Shown here piece after piece: positions 7,824-14,520 of a stretch of DNA of 64,000 bases (the first letter of the stretch is position 1; every line of letters begins with the position of its first letter). Origin of the DNA: MFD01275-c22 sp963705885 (lineage in GTDB: Bacteria > Actinomycetota > Actinomycetes > JACCUZ01); assembly GCA_963705885.1 (NCBI GenBank), contig OY970120.1, forward strand, positions 744,001 through 808,000. Reading direction: 5' to 3'. Under the pieces are notes generated by a model. The model was not told the DNA's origin. It saw nothing but the letters and a program-made list of their open reading frames with translations, and searched no databases. The translations under genes and the position numbers were made by a program.

Positions 7824-10685
7824 TCAGCGGGACGAGTCGTCGGTCGGCTGGTCGGTCGGCTGGTCGGTCGGCTGGTCGGTCTGCGGAGCACGCCCGCGCT
7901 CGACGCCGGCCCGGAAGCCGGAGAGCATGCCGCGCACCTCGCTGGCGTTGCGCTGGCGCGTCGGCACGGGCGCCGGTGCCGCGGGAACGACGGCCTGCTC
8001 GGTGGCTCGACGGGTACGTCGGGCCAGCCCGGTGTCGACAGGCGTCCCCGTCCCGGCCGGAGCGACGGCGGGCTCGTACAGCCCTCGCAGCTCGGACAGC
8101 GCGGAGGCCGCGAGGTCACCCGGGGTGGTCGAGGGCGCCGGCTGCTCGGCCGGCGACGTCGGCGCAGTCCCACCCCGTGCGGGCAGCGACCCGTCGAGGT
8201 GCTGCGACGGGAGGCCGGCCATGGCGCCGACCGGGACGGCGGCGTCAGCCGGCCGGAACGCGGCGGGAGACTCGGCGGGCACCCGGCGCGAGTAGTTGTC
8301 CTCCTCCACCACGGCGACGGGTGCCGGCTCCGGCACGGCCGGAGCGGCCGGGACGGGGGCGGGCGCATCGACCGGGGCGGCCTCGGCTGCCGCCGGGACG
8401 CGCTCGACGGGCGGTGCGGGGGCGGGTGGCGGGGACGCCGGGCGGGCGACGGGCGGCGCCGGCGAGCGGTGACGACCGAACCGGCCGGTGGCCTCCGTGC
8501 GCGACGGCAGGATGTCGACCGTCGGCACGAGCGGGAAGGTCGGGACGGGGGCGGGCTCCGGCTCGGGCTCGACCGCGACCGGCTCGGGCGCGGGCTCCAG
8601 CGCCACGGGCTCGGGCGCGGGCTCCAGCGCCACGGGCTCGGGCGCGGGCTCCAGCGCCACGGGCTCGGGCGCGGGCTCCAGCGCCACGGGCTCCGGCTCC
8701 GGCTCGGCCACCACGACGGCCGCGGTGACCGGCACGACCGGCTCGACGTGGTCGCCCTCGACGGCGACCGGCTCGGCCGCCTCGGGCTCGACGTGCTCGG
8801 GCTGGGCCATGCCCTCGAAGATCGCGGCGGGCAGCGCGGTCGTGACGACCGTGCCGGCGGTGCGACCACGCCGCAGCGACACCGAGGCACCCAGGCGGGC
8901 GGCGAGGCGGCCGACCACGAAGAGCCCGAGCCGTTGCGACACCGCGATCTCGGCGACGGGCGGGTGGGCGATCTTGTCGTTCGCCTCGTCGATCTCCTCC
9001 TCCGACATGCCGAGGCCGTAGTCGGTCACCGTGATGTCGACACCGCGACCGGTGATCGACGCCGACACGACCACGCGGGTCTCGGGGTTGGAGAAGTGCG
9101 TCGCGTTCTCGAGCAGCTCGGCGAGCAGGTGGGCCACGGTCAGCGCGTGCCGGCCCGACACCTCGGGGTCCTCGGACATCGACAGGTCGATGCGGTCGAA
9201 GGACTCGATCTCGCCGACCGCCGTGCGGATCACGTCCGACAGCGGCAGCGCAGAGCGAAGGCGACGGGTCGAGTCGATGCCGGCCAGGACGAGCAGGCTC
9301 TCGGCGTTGCGCCGCATGCGCGTCGCCAGGTGGTCGAGGGTGAACAGCCGCTCGAGGACGTCCGGGTCGGGCTCGCCGGCTTCCATCTCGTCGAGCGCCT
9401 TGAGCTGGCGGCCGAGGAGCACCTGGTTGCGCCGGGCCACGTTGACGAACATCTCGGCGATGCTCGCCCGCAGCGCCGCCTGCTCCTTGGCGACCTGGAC
9501 GGTGACGTCGTTGACGGTGTTGAACGCGACCGCGAGCCGGCCGATCTCGTCGGAGGACTCGACGGCGATCGGCTCGACGACGACGCCGGGGCCCTCGCCG
9601 GGCGTCTGCATCCGCTCGACCATGTGCGGCAGCTCGTCACCGATCTCGCCGGCCGCGACGGTGAGCCGCCGGAGGGGTCGCGTGATGCGCCGGGCGAGGC
9701 TGACCGCGAGCATCAGGGCGAGCCCGAGTCCGAGCAGCGCGGTCAGGACGATCAGGAGCGAGGAGCGCTCCTGGGAGTTGCGGGTGTCCGCGGCGAGCCC
9801 GGCGATGTCCGCGAGCAGCTGGGACTCGGCGCTCGTCATGGCCGTGATCTGCGTGTCGGCGGCACCGACCCAGGTCACTGCCTCGCCGAAGTCCGGCCGT
9901 GCTCCCTCCAGCAGGTCCGTGAGGGCCCGCCGCACCTGGTCGACCTCGTAGTTGTCCGACGCGGCGAGCGCGTCGTCGAGGCGCCGGGACGTGTCCGCGG
10001 GCGCCGCCGCCTTGAAGTCCTGAAGCGCCTGCCGCTGCTGGGCGACGAGCGCGGCGGTCTGGGCGAACAGGGCCTCGTTCATCGACCCGGCGAGCAGGGA
10101 GACCTCGACCAGGTCGCGCTCGTGCGCCGCGTACTCGATGGCGCTGGACAGCGCCTCGTAGGCCCGCAGCGCCTGCGCGAGCTCCGGCGTGCCGGAGACG
10201 GCGATCACGCTGGGCAGCTCGAGGTCGGTGCGGATGACCTTGGTGTAGAAGACGTCCGTCTCGGTCGCGAAGTAGCGTCCGGCGTCGATCGACGCCCGCG
10301 CCCCCGCGAGCTCGCGGTGGGCCGCGGTCGACCGGGAGACGGCGTCGCCGACCGCGGCCGGCATGTCACCGACCGGGGAGTCGGCGACGAGGGCCTCGAG
10401 CGTGCGCAGCTCCGCGTCGGTGATGCCCCGCTGCCCGGTCATCCGCTTCTCGTGCGCCGTCGTCGGGTCCTGCAGGTAGCCGAGGCTCGCGCTGCGCTCC
10501 TGCTGGAGGTCGTGCACCACGCGGGTGACCTGGACCGCGACGTCGGTGAGGGCGTTGACGTGCCCGGCGCGGCGGGCCTCGGACACCTGTCCCCCGACGA
10601 GCAGGCCGGTGACGAGCACGAGCAGCGCGGTCGGGATGGCCAGGACGGCCAGAAGCTTGGTGCGCACTCCGGCGTCACGGAGCAT
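7824..10685 (-). CDS. cvnA: conservon sensor histidine-kinase-like protein CvnA with nitrate-sensor-type extracellular domain
   Basis: The 953-residue protein has a first membrane helix at about residues 10-32, a large extracytoplasmic helical domain to about residue 300 that resembles the NIT (nitrate/nitrite sensing) domain, and a second membrane helix near 305-330. A HAMP linker (RRITRPLRRLTVAAGEIG) follows, then a GHKL ATPase domain with the N box HLLAELLENATHFS and the G box DYGLGMSEEE. The dimerisation stretch shows NVARRNQVLLGRQLKALDEME rather than a clear phospho-accepting H box, as is usual for conservon kinases. About 300 residues at the C terminus are Pro/Ala/Glu-rich and hold two short tandem repeats. 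It heads the operon cvnA-B-C-D and is probably a membrane platform for the GTPase complex. Confidence 0.9.
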   Translation of the reverse strand: MLRDAGVRTKLLAVLAIPTALLVLVTGLLVGGQVSEARRAGHVNALTDVAVQVTRVVHDLQQERSASLGYLQDPTTAHEKRMTGQRGITDAELRTLEALVADSPVGDMPAAVGDAVSRSTAAHRELAGARASIDAGRYFATETDVFYTKVIRTDLELPSVIAVSGTPELAQALRAYEALSSAIEYAAHERDLVEVSLLAGSMNEALFAQTAALVAQQRQALQDFKAAAPADTSRRLDDALAASDNYEVDQVRRALTDLLEGARPDFGEAVTWVGAADTQITAMTSAESQLLADIAGLAADTRNSQERSSLLIVLTALLGLGLALMLAVSLARRITRPLRRLTVAAGEIGDELPHMVERMQTPGEGPGVVVEPIAVESSDEIGRLAVAFNTVNDVTVQVAKEQAALRASIAEMFVNVARRNQVLLGRQLKALDEMEAGEPDPDVLERLFTLDHLATRMRRNAESLLVLAGIDSTRRLRSALPLSDVIRTAVGEIESFDRIDLSMSEDPEVSGRHALTVAHLLAELLENATHFSNPETRVVVSASITGRGVDITVTDYGLGMSEEEIDEANDKIAHPPVAEIAVSQRLGLFVVGRLAARLGASVSLRRGRTAGTVVTTALPAAIFEGMAQPEHVEPEAAEPVAVEGDHVEPVVPVTAAVVVAEPEPEPVALEPAPEPVALEPAPEPVALEPAPEPVALEPAPEPVAVEPEPEPAPVPTFPLVPTVDILPSRTEATGRFGRHRSPAPPVARPASPPPAPAPPVERVPAAAEAAPVDAPAPVPAAPAVPEPAPVAVVEEDNYSRRVPAESPAAFRPADAAVPVGAMAGLPSQHLDGSLPARGGTAPTSPAEQPAPSTTPGDLAASALSELRGLYEPAVAPAGTGTPVDTGLARRTRRATEQAVVPAAPAPVPTRQRNASEVRGMLSGFRAGVERGRAPQTDQPTDQPTDQPTDDSSR
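7841..7876 (-). repeat. three tandem 12-base units at the 3' end of cvnA
   Basis: Three identical units (CGGTCGGCTGGT on the plus strand) encode repeated Thr-Asp-Gln-Pro in the extreme C terminus of CvnA. The unit length is a multiple of three, so copy-number change keeps the frame. Confidence 0.9.
8581..8688 (-). repeat. four perfect 27-base tandem repeats inside cvnA
   Basis: Four exact copies of a 27-base unit follow each other without spacer. Each encodes the nine residues of a Val-Ala-Leu-Glu-Pro-Ala-Pro-Glu-Pro type repeat in the proline-rich tail. Perfect identity at the DNA level suggests recent expansion or active slippage/recombination. Confidence 0.95.
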
Positions 10686-10809
10686 GGAGACCCTCCCCCG
10701 GGCCGACGGGCGAACAGGACATGGCGAGGCAGACAGGAGTGCTTTCGGCCGCTGTCCACCTGCTCTTGAGGCCCGAGAGGCAGGTGATGATCTTGCGGCC
10801 GCAGGCGCC

Positions 10810-10815
10810 TAGGCT
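10810..10815 (+). promoter_or_regulatory. -10 hexamer of a probable leaderless promoter
   Basis: TAGGCT ends eight bases before the GTG of the quinone oxidoreductase gene, and no ribosome binding site lies between. This is the classic arrangement for leaderless actinobacterial transcripts. Confidence 0.55.
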
Positions 10816-10823
10816 GTCGGCCC

Positions 10824-11801
10824 GTGCGAGCCGTCGTCGTCAGTGAGCCCGGGGGTCCCGAGGTCCTGCAGTGGATCGAGGTGCCCGATGCGGCGGCCGG
10901 GCCGGGGGAGGTCGTGGTCGAGGTCGCCGCGAGTGCGGTGAACCGAGCGGACCTCCTGCAGCGGCAGGGGCACTACGACCCCCCGCCGGGCACGTCCCCG
11001 TACCCCGGGCTCGAGTGTTCGGGTCGCATCGTCGCGCTCGGCGACGGTGTGGACGGGTGGTCGGTCGGCGACGAGGTGTGCGCGCTGCTGGCGGGCGGCG
11101 GCTATGCCGAGCGGGTCGCCGTGCCGGCCGGCCAGCTGCTGCCCGTTCCCGACGGTGTCGACCTCGTGACGGCGGCTGCGCTGCCCGAGGTCACGTGCAC
11201 CGTCTGGTCGAACGTCTTCATGCTGGCCGGGCTGCGACCCGGTGAGGTGCTGCTCGTGCACGGCGGCGGGTCGGGCATCGGCACCATGGCGATCCAGCTC
11301 GCGCGGCACGTCGGGGCGCGGGTGGCGGTCACCGCGGGCTCGGCCGACAAGCTCGAGCGCTGCCGCGAGCTCGGGGCGGAGGTCCTCGTGAACTACCGGA
11401 GCGAGGACTTCGTCGGGCGGGTGCGCGACGCGACCGACGGCCGGGGAGCCGACGTGGTGCTCGACGTCGTCGGCGCGGCGTACCTGCGGCGCAACGTCGA
11501 GGTGCTCGCCCCCAACGGGCGGCTGGTCGTCATCGGGCTGCAGGGCGGCACCCGGGGCGAGCTGGACCTCGGCGTCCTGCTCCGCAAGAGGGCCGCGGTG
11601 CTGGCGACGGCCCTGCGGTCGCGGCCGCTGGAGGAGAAGGCCGCGATCGTGGCCTCGGTGCGCGAGAACGTCTGGCCGCTCGTCTCGTCCGGCGCCGTGC
11701 GCCCGGTCGTCGACCGAGTGCTGCCGATGGCCGACGCGGGCGACGCCCACCGGGTGCTCGAGGCGGGCGAGAACGTCGGCAAGGTGCTGCTGCGCGTCTG
11801 A
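10824..11801 (+). CDS. NAD(P)H-dependent quinone oxidoreductase (zeta-crystallin / PIG3 type)
   Basis: The 325-residue protein is a medium-chain dehydrogenase without the catalytic zinc cysteines. The substrate domain shows AVNRADLLQRQGHYDPPPGTSPYPGLECSG, nearly diagnostic for the PIG3 / quinone oxidoreductase branch. The Rossmann fold follows with VHGGGSGIGTMAIQLARHVGARV and the AGSADKLERCRELGAE and VNYRSEDF stretches. It should reduce quinones or other electrophiles with NADPH. The start is a GTG eight bases after a TAGGCT hexamer. The gene converges on the DsbA-like gene, and both stop codons lie in one perfect palindrome. Confidence 0.9.
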   Translation: MRAVVVSEPGGPEVLQWIEVPDAAAGPGEVVVEVAASAVNRADLLQRQGHYDPPPGTSPYPGLECSGRIVALGDGVDGWSVGDEVCALLAGGGYAERVAVPAGQLLPVPDGVDLVTAAALPEVTCTVWSNVFMLAGLRPGEVLLVHGGGSGIGTMAIQLARHVGARVAVTAGSADKLERCRELGAEVLVNYRSEDFVGRVRDATDGRGADVVLDVVGAAYLRRNVEVLAPNGRLVVIGLQGGTRGELDLGVLLRKRAAVLATALRSRPLEEKAAIVASVRENVWPLVSSGAVRPVVDRVLPMADAGDAHRVLEAGENVGKVLLRV

Positions 11802-11813
11802 CGGGCCCGTCAG
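11798..11813. terminator. 16-base perfect palindrome spanning two convergent stop codons
   Basis: CTGACGGGCCCGTCAG reads the same on both strands and holds the TGA of the quinone oxidoreductase gene on one side and the TGA of the DsbA-like gene on the other. As RNA it could fold into a short stem with a GGCC loop. There is no U-run, so a terminator role is possible but unproven. Confidence 0.45.
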
Positions 11814-12565
11814 CCGGCCGCGCGCTCGACCGCTGCCCGCAGGTTCTCGGGGGTGGGCACCTCGAGCCGCTCCCCGGCGACGAGGACGGTCGGCGTCCCG
11901 TTCACGCCGGCCTTGGACGCGGTGTCGGTGACGTCGCCCGCCCACCCGCCGAACTCCCGGCCCGCGATGCATCGACCGACGTCGGCACCGTCGGCCCCGG
12001 CCTCGGCCGCCAGCTCGGTGAGCCGCTCGTCCGCAAGACCCGGCCCGCCTTCCGCGGGCTGCTCGGCGAAGAGGCTCTCGTGGTACGAGACGAAGCCGGC
12101 CGTCCCGGTGACGTCGGCCACGCACGCCGAGGCGTTGAGCGAGCGGGTCGAGTAGCGGTCGGTGGACGCGCGGTCGAGGAAGGCGATCGGACGGTAGACG
12201 AGCCGGACGGTCCCGTCGTCGACGAGCTCGGTGAGGGTCTGGCCGCTGGCCTCCTCGAACGCCCGGCAGGCCGGGCACAGGAAGTCCTCGTAGACCTCGA
12301 CCGTCACCGGGGCATCCGCCTCTCCGACCGCGAACCCCGCGCCGTCCGGCGTTGCCCCCGACGGCGCGGCGGACGTACCGCCACCGCTGTCCCGGCCTGC
12401 CTGGACGGCGATGCCGACGCCCACGACGAGGGACAGCACCACCACCACGACCACCGCCACGACCGTCCGGCGACGGCGCCTGTCCTGCCGGGCCTGCCGT
12501 GCGCGCAGCTCGGCGGCCCGCTTGCGCCGGGTGTCGGAGGTGCGTCGCTCTGCCTTGCTGCTCAT
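11810..12565 (-). CDS. membrane-anchored DsbA-like thiol-disulfide protein
   Basis: The 251-residue protein has a very basic cytoplasmic head (residues 1-35), one membrane helix (VVAVVVVVVLSLVVGVGIAV) and an outward thioredoxin fold of the DsbA_2 type. The redox motif is in FLCPACRAFE (CPAC), and the cis-proline region is GVNGTPTVLVAG. It probably forms or isomerises disulfides in exported proteins. The ATG overlaps the stop of the MauE-like gene by four bases, so the two are made together. A much longer in-frame reading through the upstream genes exists but is rejected because the signal anchor and the ATGA junction fit the short form. Confidence 0.88.
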   Translation of the reverse strand: MSSKAERRTSDTRRKRAAELRARQARQDRRRRRTVVAVVVVVVLSLVVGVGIAVQAGRDSGGGTSAAPSGATPDGAGFAVGEADAPVTVEVYEDFLCPACRAFEEASGQTLTELVDDGTVRLVYRPIAFLDRASTDRYSTRSLNASACVADVTGTAGFVSYHESLFAEQPAEGGPGLADERLTELAAEAGADGADVGRCIAGREFGGWAGDVTDTASKAGVNGTPTVLVAGERLEVPTPENLRAAVERAAG

Positions 12566-13110
12566 GCTGCGCGGTGCTCCGTCTCGTCGTGGTGGTCGTC
12601 GTGCAGGGCGAGGGAGGTGTCCAGGGCGAGCCGGGTGCGTGGTCGCCACACCAGGAGCCCGGCCAGGACGAGGAGCCCGAGGTCGCGCGCCACCTCGCGC
12701 CCGTACTTCGTCTCGCCCGGCCCGACCTCGCCGCCGCCGCCGAAGCAGCCGCAGTCGATCTGCAGGCCGCGCGCCCAGGCGGCGCCCACCCCGACGACGA
12801 AGAGCACCAGCAGCACGCCGGAGGCGGCTGCGGTCAGGCGCACCGCGAGACCGAGGATTAGGAGCAGGCCGAGCGCGACCTCGAGCAGGGGCAGACCGTA
12901 GCCGACCGTCGGCACGACCGCCTCCGGGAGGAGCCGGTAGGCCCGCACGGCGCGCACGCTCTCGGCCGGGTCGGGCAGCTTGAGCGCGCCCGCGGTCACG
13001 AGGACACCGGCCAGGACCAGCCGGGCGACCAGCCCGGCCCAGGGCCAGGCGCGCAGCACGCGGTCGGCGACGCTCCGTGGGGCCACGGTCGGGCCGGTCC
13101 AGCTGCTCAC
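12562..13110 (-). CDS. MauE/DoxX-type membrane protein
   Basis: The 182-residue protein has four hydrophobic helices and the pattern of the MauE/DoxX family: ARLVLAGVLVTAGALKLPDPAESVRAVRAYRLLP, then YGLPLLEVALGLLLILGLAVRLTA and a conserved CGCFGGGG loop with a cysteine pair. MauE-type proteins are found with DsbA-like proteins and are thought to pass electrons or disulfides across the membrane, which fits the coupled partner downstream. GTG at 13110 lies seven bases after a CAGACT hexamer; the longer reading to 13209 would run into the padR promoter region. Confidence 0.8.
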   Translation of the reverse strand: MSSWTGPTVAPRSVADRVLRAWPWAGLVARLVLAGVLVTAGALKLPDPAESVRAVRAYRLLPEAVVPTVGYGLPLLEVALGLLLILGLAVRLTAAASGVLLVLFVVGVGAAWARGLQIDCGCFGGGGEVGPGETKYGREVARDLGLLVLAGLLVWRPRTRLALDTSLALHDDHHDETEHRAA

Positions 13111-13156
13111 CGAGCCCAGTCTGCCGCACTCGGCGGGCCTTGCCATCCGGGCCCAT

Positions 13157-13176
13157 ACTGGGTATACATACCGGGT
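13157..13176. promoter_or_regulatory. candidate PadR operator / promoter
   Basis: An AT-rich patch in otherwise GC-rich DNA holds the inverted repeat GGTAT-AC-ATACC, extended by matching outer bases (AC and GT) to an imperfect 20-base dyad. It lies between the divergent MauE-like gene and padR, about 35 bases before padR. It also contains TATACAT, which could serve as a -10 box. PadR proteins commonly repress their own operon by binding such a dyad. Confidence 0.5.
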
Positions 13177-13210
13177 AAGCAACCGCTCGATCCACCCACC
13201 GGGGGTCACC

Positions 13211-13798
13211 GTGTCCGTCCGCCAAGGCCTGCTGGCGCTGCTGGAACAGGGGCCGATGTACGGCTACCAGCTGCGCTCCGAGTTCGAGACCCGCACCGGG
13301 GCGACCTGGCCGCTGAACGTCGGGCAGGTCTACACGACGCTCGCCCGCCTGGAGCGTGACGGCCTCGTCGAGGCGGCGGGCGAGGATGCCGAGGGCCACG
13401 CGGTCTACCGCATCACCGCGGCCGGCCGCGGCGAGGTCGCCCAGTGGTTCAGCACCCCTGTCAGCCGCACCAGCCCGCCCCGCGACGAGCTCGCGATCAA
13501 GCTGGCGATGGCCGTCACGGTGCCGGGCGTCGACGTCCGCGCCGTCGTCCAGCAGCAGCGCACGGCGACGATCCGCGCGCTGCAGGACTACACGCGCCTC
13601 AAGGCCGGCGCCCGCACCGACCAGCCACACGAGCTCGCCTGGCTGCTCGTGCTGGACTCCCTCGTGTTCGCCGCGGAGGCCGAGGTGCGCTGGCTCGACC
13701 ACTGCGAGGCCCGGCTGGCCCGCGCCGCCGCGGAGCGGGCCGACGCGGCGCCGCCCCTCGCCGTCACCTACACGACCGAGGAAGGAGTGCGCCGATGA
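13211..13798 (+). CDS. PadR family transcriptional regulator
   Basis: The 195-residue protein begins with the PadR winged helix: VRQGLLALLEQGPMYGYQLRSEFETRTGATWPLNVGQVYTTLARLERDGLV, where GPMYGYQL and the wing residues are diagnostic. The second half is the C-terminal dimerisation helix bundle (Vir_C_2 type) with YTRLKAGARTD and LVLDSLVFAAEAEVRWLDHCE. It should repress the ABC transporter genes that follow and release DNA on binding a drug or a phenolic compound. The GTG at 13211 directly precedes the domain; the stop overlaps the ATPase start by ATGA. Confidence 0.9.
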   Translation: MSVRQGLLALLEQGPMYGYQLRSEFETRTGATWPLNVGQVYTTLARLERDGLVEAAGEDAEGHAVYRITAAGRGEVAQWFSTPVSRTSPPRDELAIKLAMAVTVPGVDVRAVVQQQRTATIRALQDYTRLKAGARTDQPHELAWLLVLDSLVFAAEAEVRWLDHCEARLARAAAERADAAPPLAVTYTTEEGVRR

Positions 13799-14520
13799 GC
13801 ACCGTGCTGCAGATCTCCGACGTGACCCGCGTGCACGGCAGCGGCCCCAGCGCCGTGCACGCCCTGCGGGGTGTCTCGCTGACGGTGACGGCCGGCGAGC
13901 TGGTGGCCGTCATGGGCCCGTCCGGCTCCGGCAAGTCCACGCTGCTGACCTGCGCGGGCGGCCTCGACTCGCCGACCGGTGGCACGGTCGCCGTCGAGGG
14001 CACCGTGCTGGGCACGCTGTCGCGCCCGCAGCTCGCCGCGCTGCGGCGGCGAGCCGTCGGCTACGTCTTCCAGGACTTCAACCTCATCCCCGCGCTCACC
14101 GCGGCCGAGAACGTCTCGCTCCCCCGCGAGCTCGACGGGGATTCGGCCCGCGCGGCTCGCCGGCTCGCGCACGCGGCGCTGGAGGAGGTCGGCATCGCCG
14201 AGCTGGCCGACCGCTTCCCCGACGACATGTCCGGGGGCCAGCAGCAGCGGGTCGCGATCGCGCGGGCGATCGTCGGCGACCGCCGGCTCGTGCTCGCCGA
14301 CGAGCCGACCGGCGCCCTCGACACCGAGACCGGCGAGCAGGTGCTGCGGCTGCTGCGCGCCCGCTGCGACGCCGGCGCGGCCGGCGTACTCGTCACGCAC
14401 GAGGCGCGGCACGCGGCCTGGGCCGACCGGGTCGTCTTCCTGCGCGACGGCCTGACGGTCGACGAGACCGGGCGCACCGACGCACCCGAGTCGCTGCTCG
14501 ACGCGGGCAGCACGCGATGA
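13795..14520 (+). CDS. ABC transporter ATP-binding protein (MacB / LolD type)
   Basis: The 241-residue ATPase has Walker A GPSGSGKST near residue 42, the Q loop in GYVFQDFNLIPALTAAENV, signature MSGGQQQR, Walker B LVLADEPTGALD and the H-loop VTHE. The Q-loop stretch and ADEPTGALD are typical of the MacB/LolD/FtsE group, which pairs with FtsX-like permeases. It is locked between padR and the permease by four-base overlaps on both sides, so the three act as one operon. The likely role is mechanotransmission or export of a toxic or cell-envelope-active compound. Confidence 0.92.
   Translation: MSTVLQISDVTRVHGSGPSAVHALRGVSLTVTAGELVAVMGPSGSGKSTLLTCAGGLDSPTGGTVAVEGTVLGTLSRPQLAALRRRAVGYVFQDFNLIPALTAAENVSLPRELDGDSARAARRLAHAALEEVGIAELADRFPDDMSGGQQQRVAIARAIVGDRRLVLADEPTGALDTETGEQVLRLLRARCDAGAAGVLVTHEARHAAWADRVVFLRDGLTVDETGRTDAPESLLDAGSTR

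Noticed and set aside
8581..8688. Four regularly spaced repeats as a CRISPR array
   Set aside because: The 27-base units are directly adjacent with no spacers and are in frame in cvnA; no cas genes are present.
7797..10769. Long open frame on the plus strand opposite cvnA
   Set aside because: Its translation is low-complexity Arg/Gly/Val/Asp-rich sequence typical of antisense of GC-rich coding DNA; cvnA on the other strand has clear domains.
12600..13702. Upstream extension of the DsbA-like frame
   Set aside because: Would run through the MauE-like gene and padR; the short form has a signal anchor and an ATGA junction.
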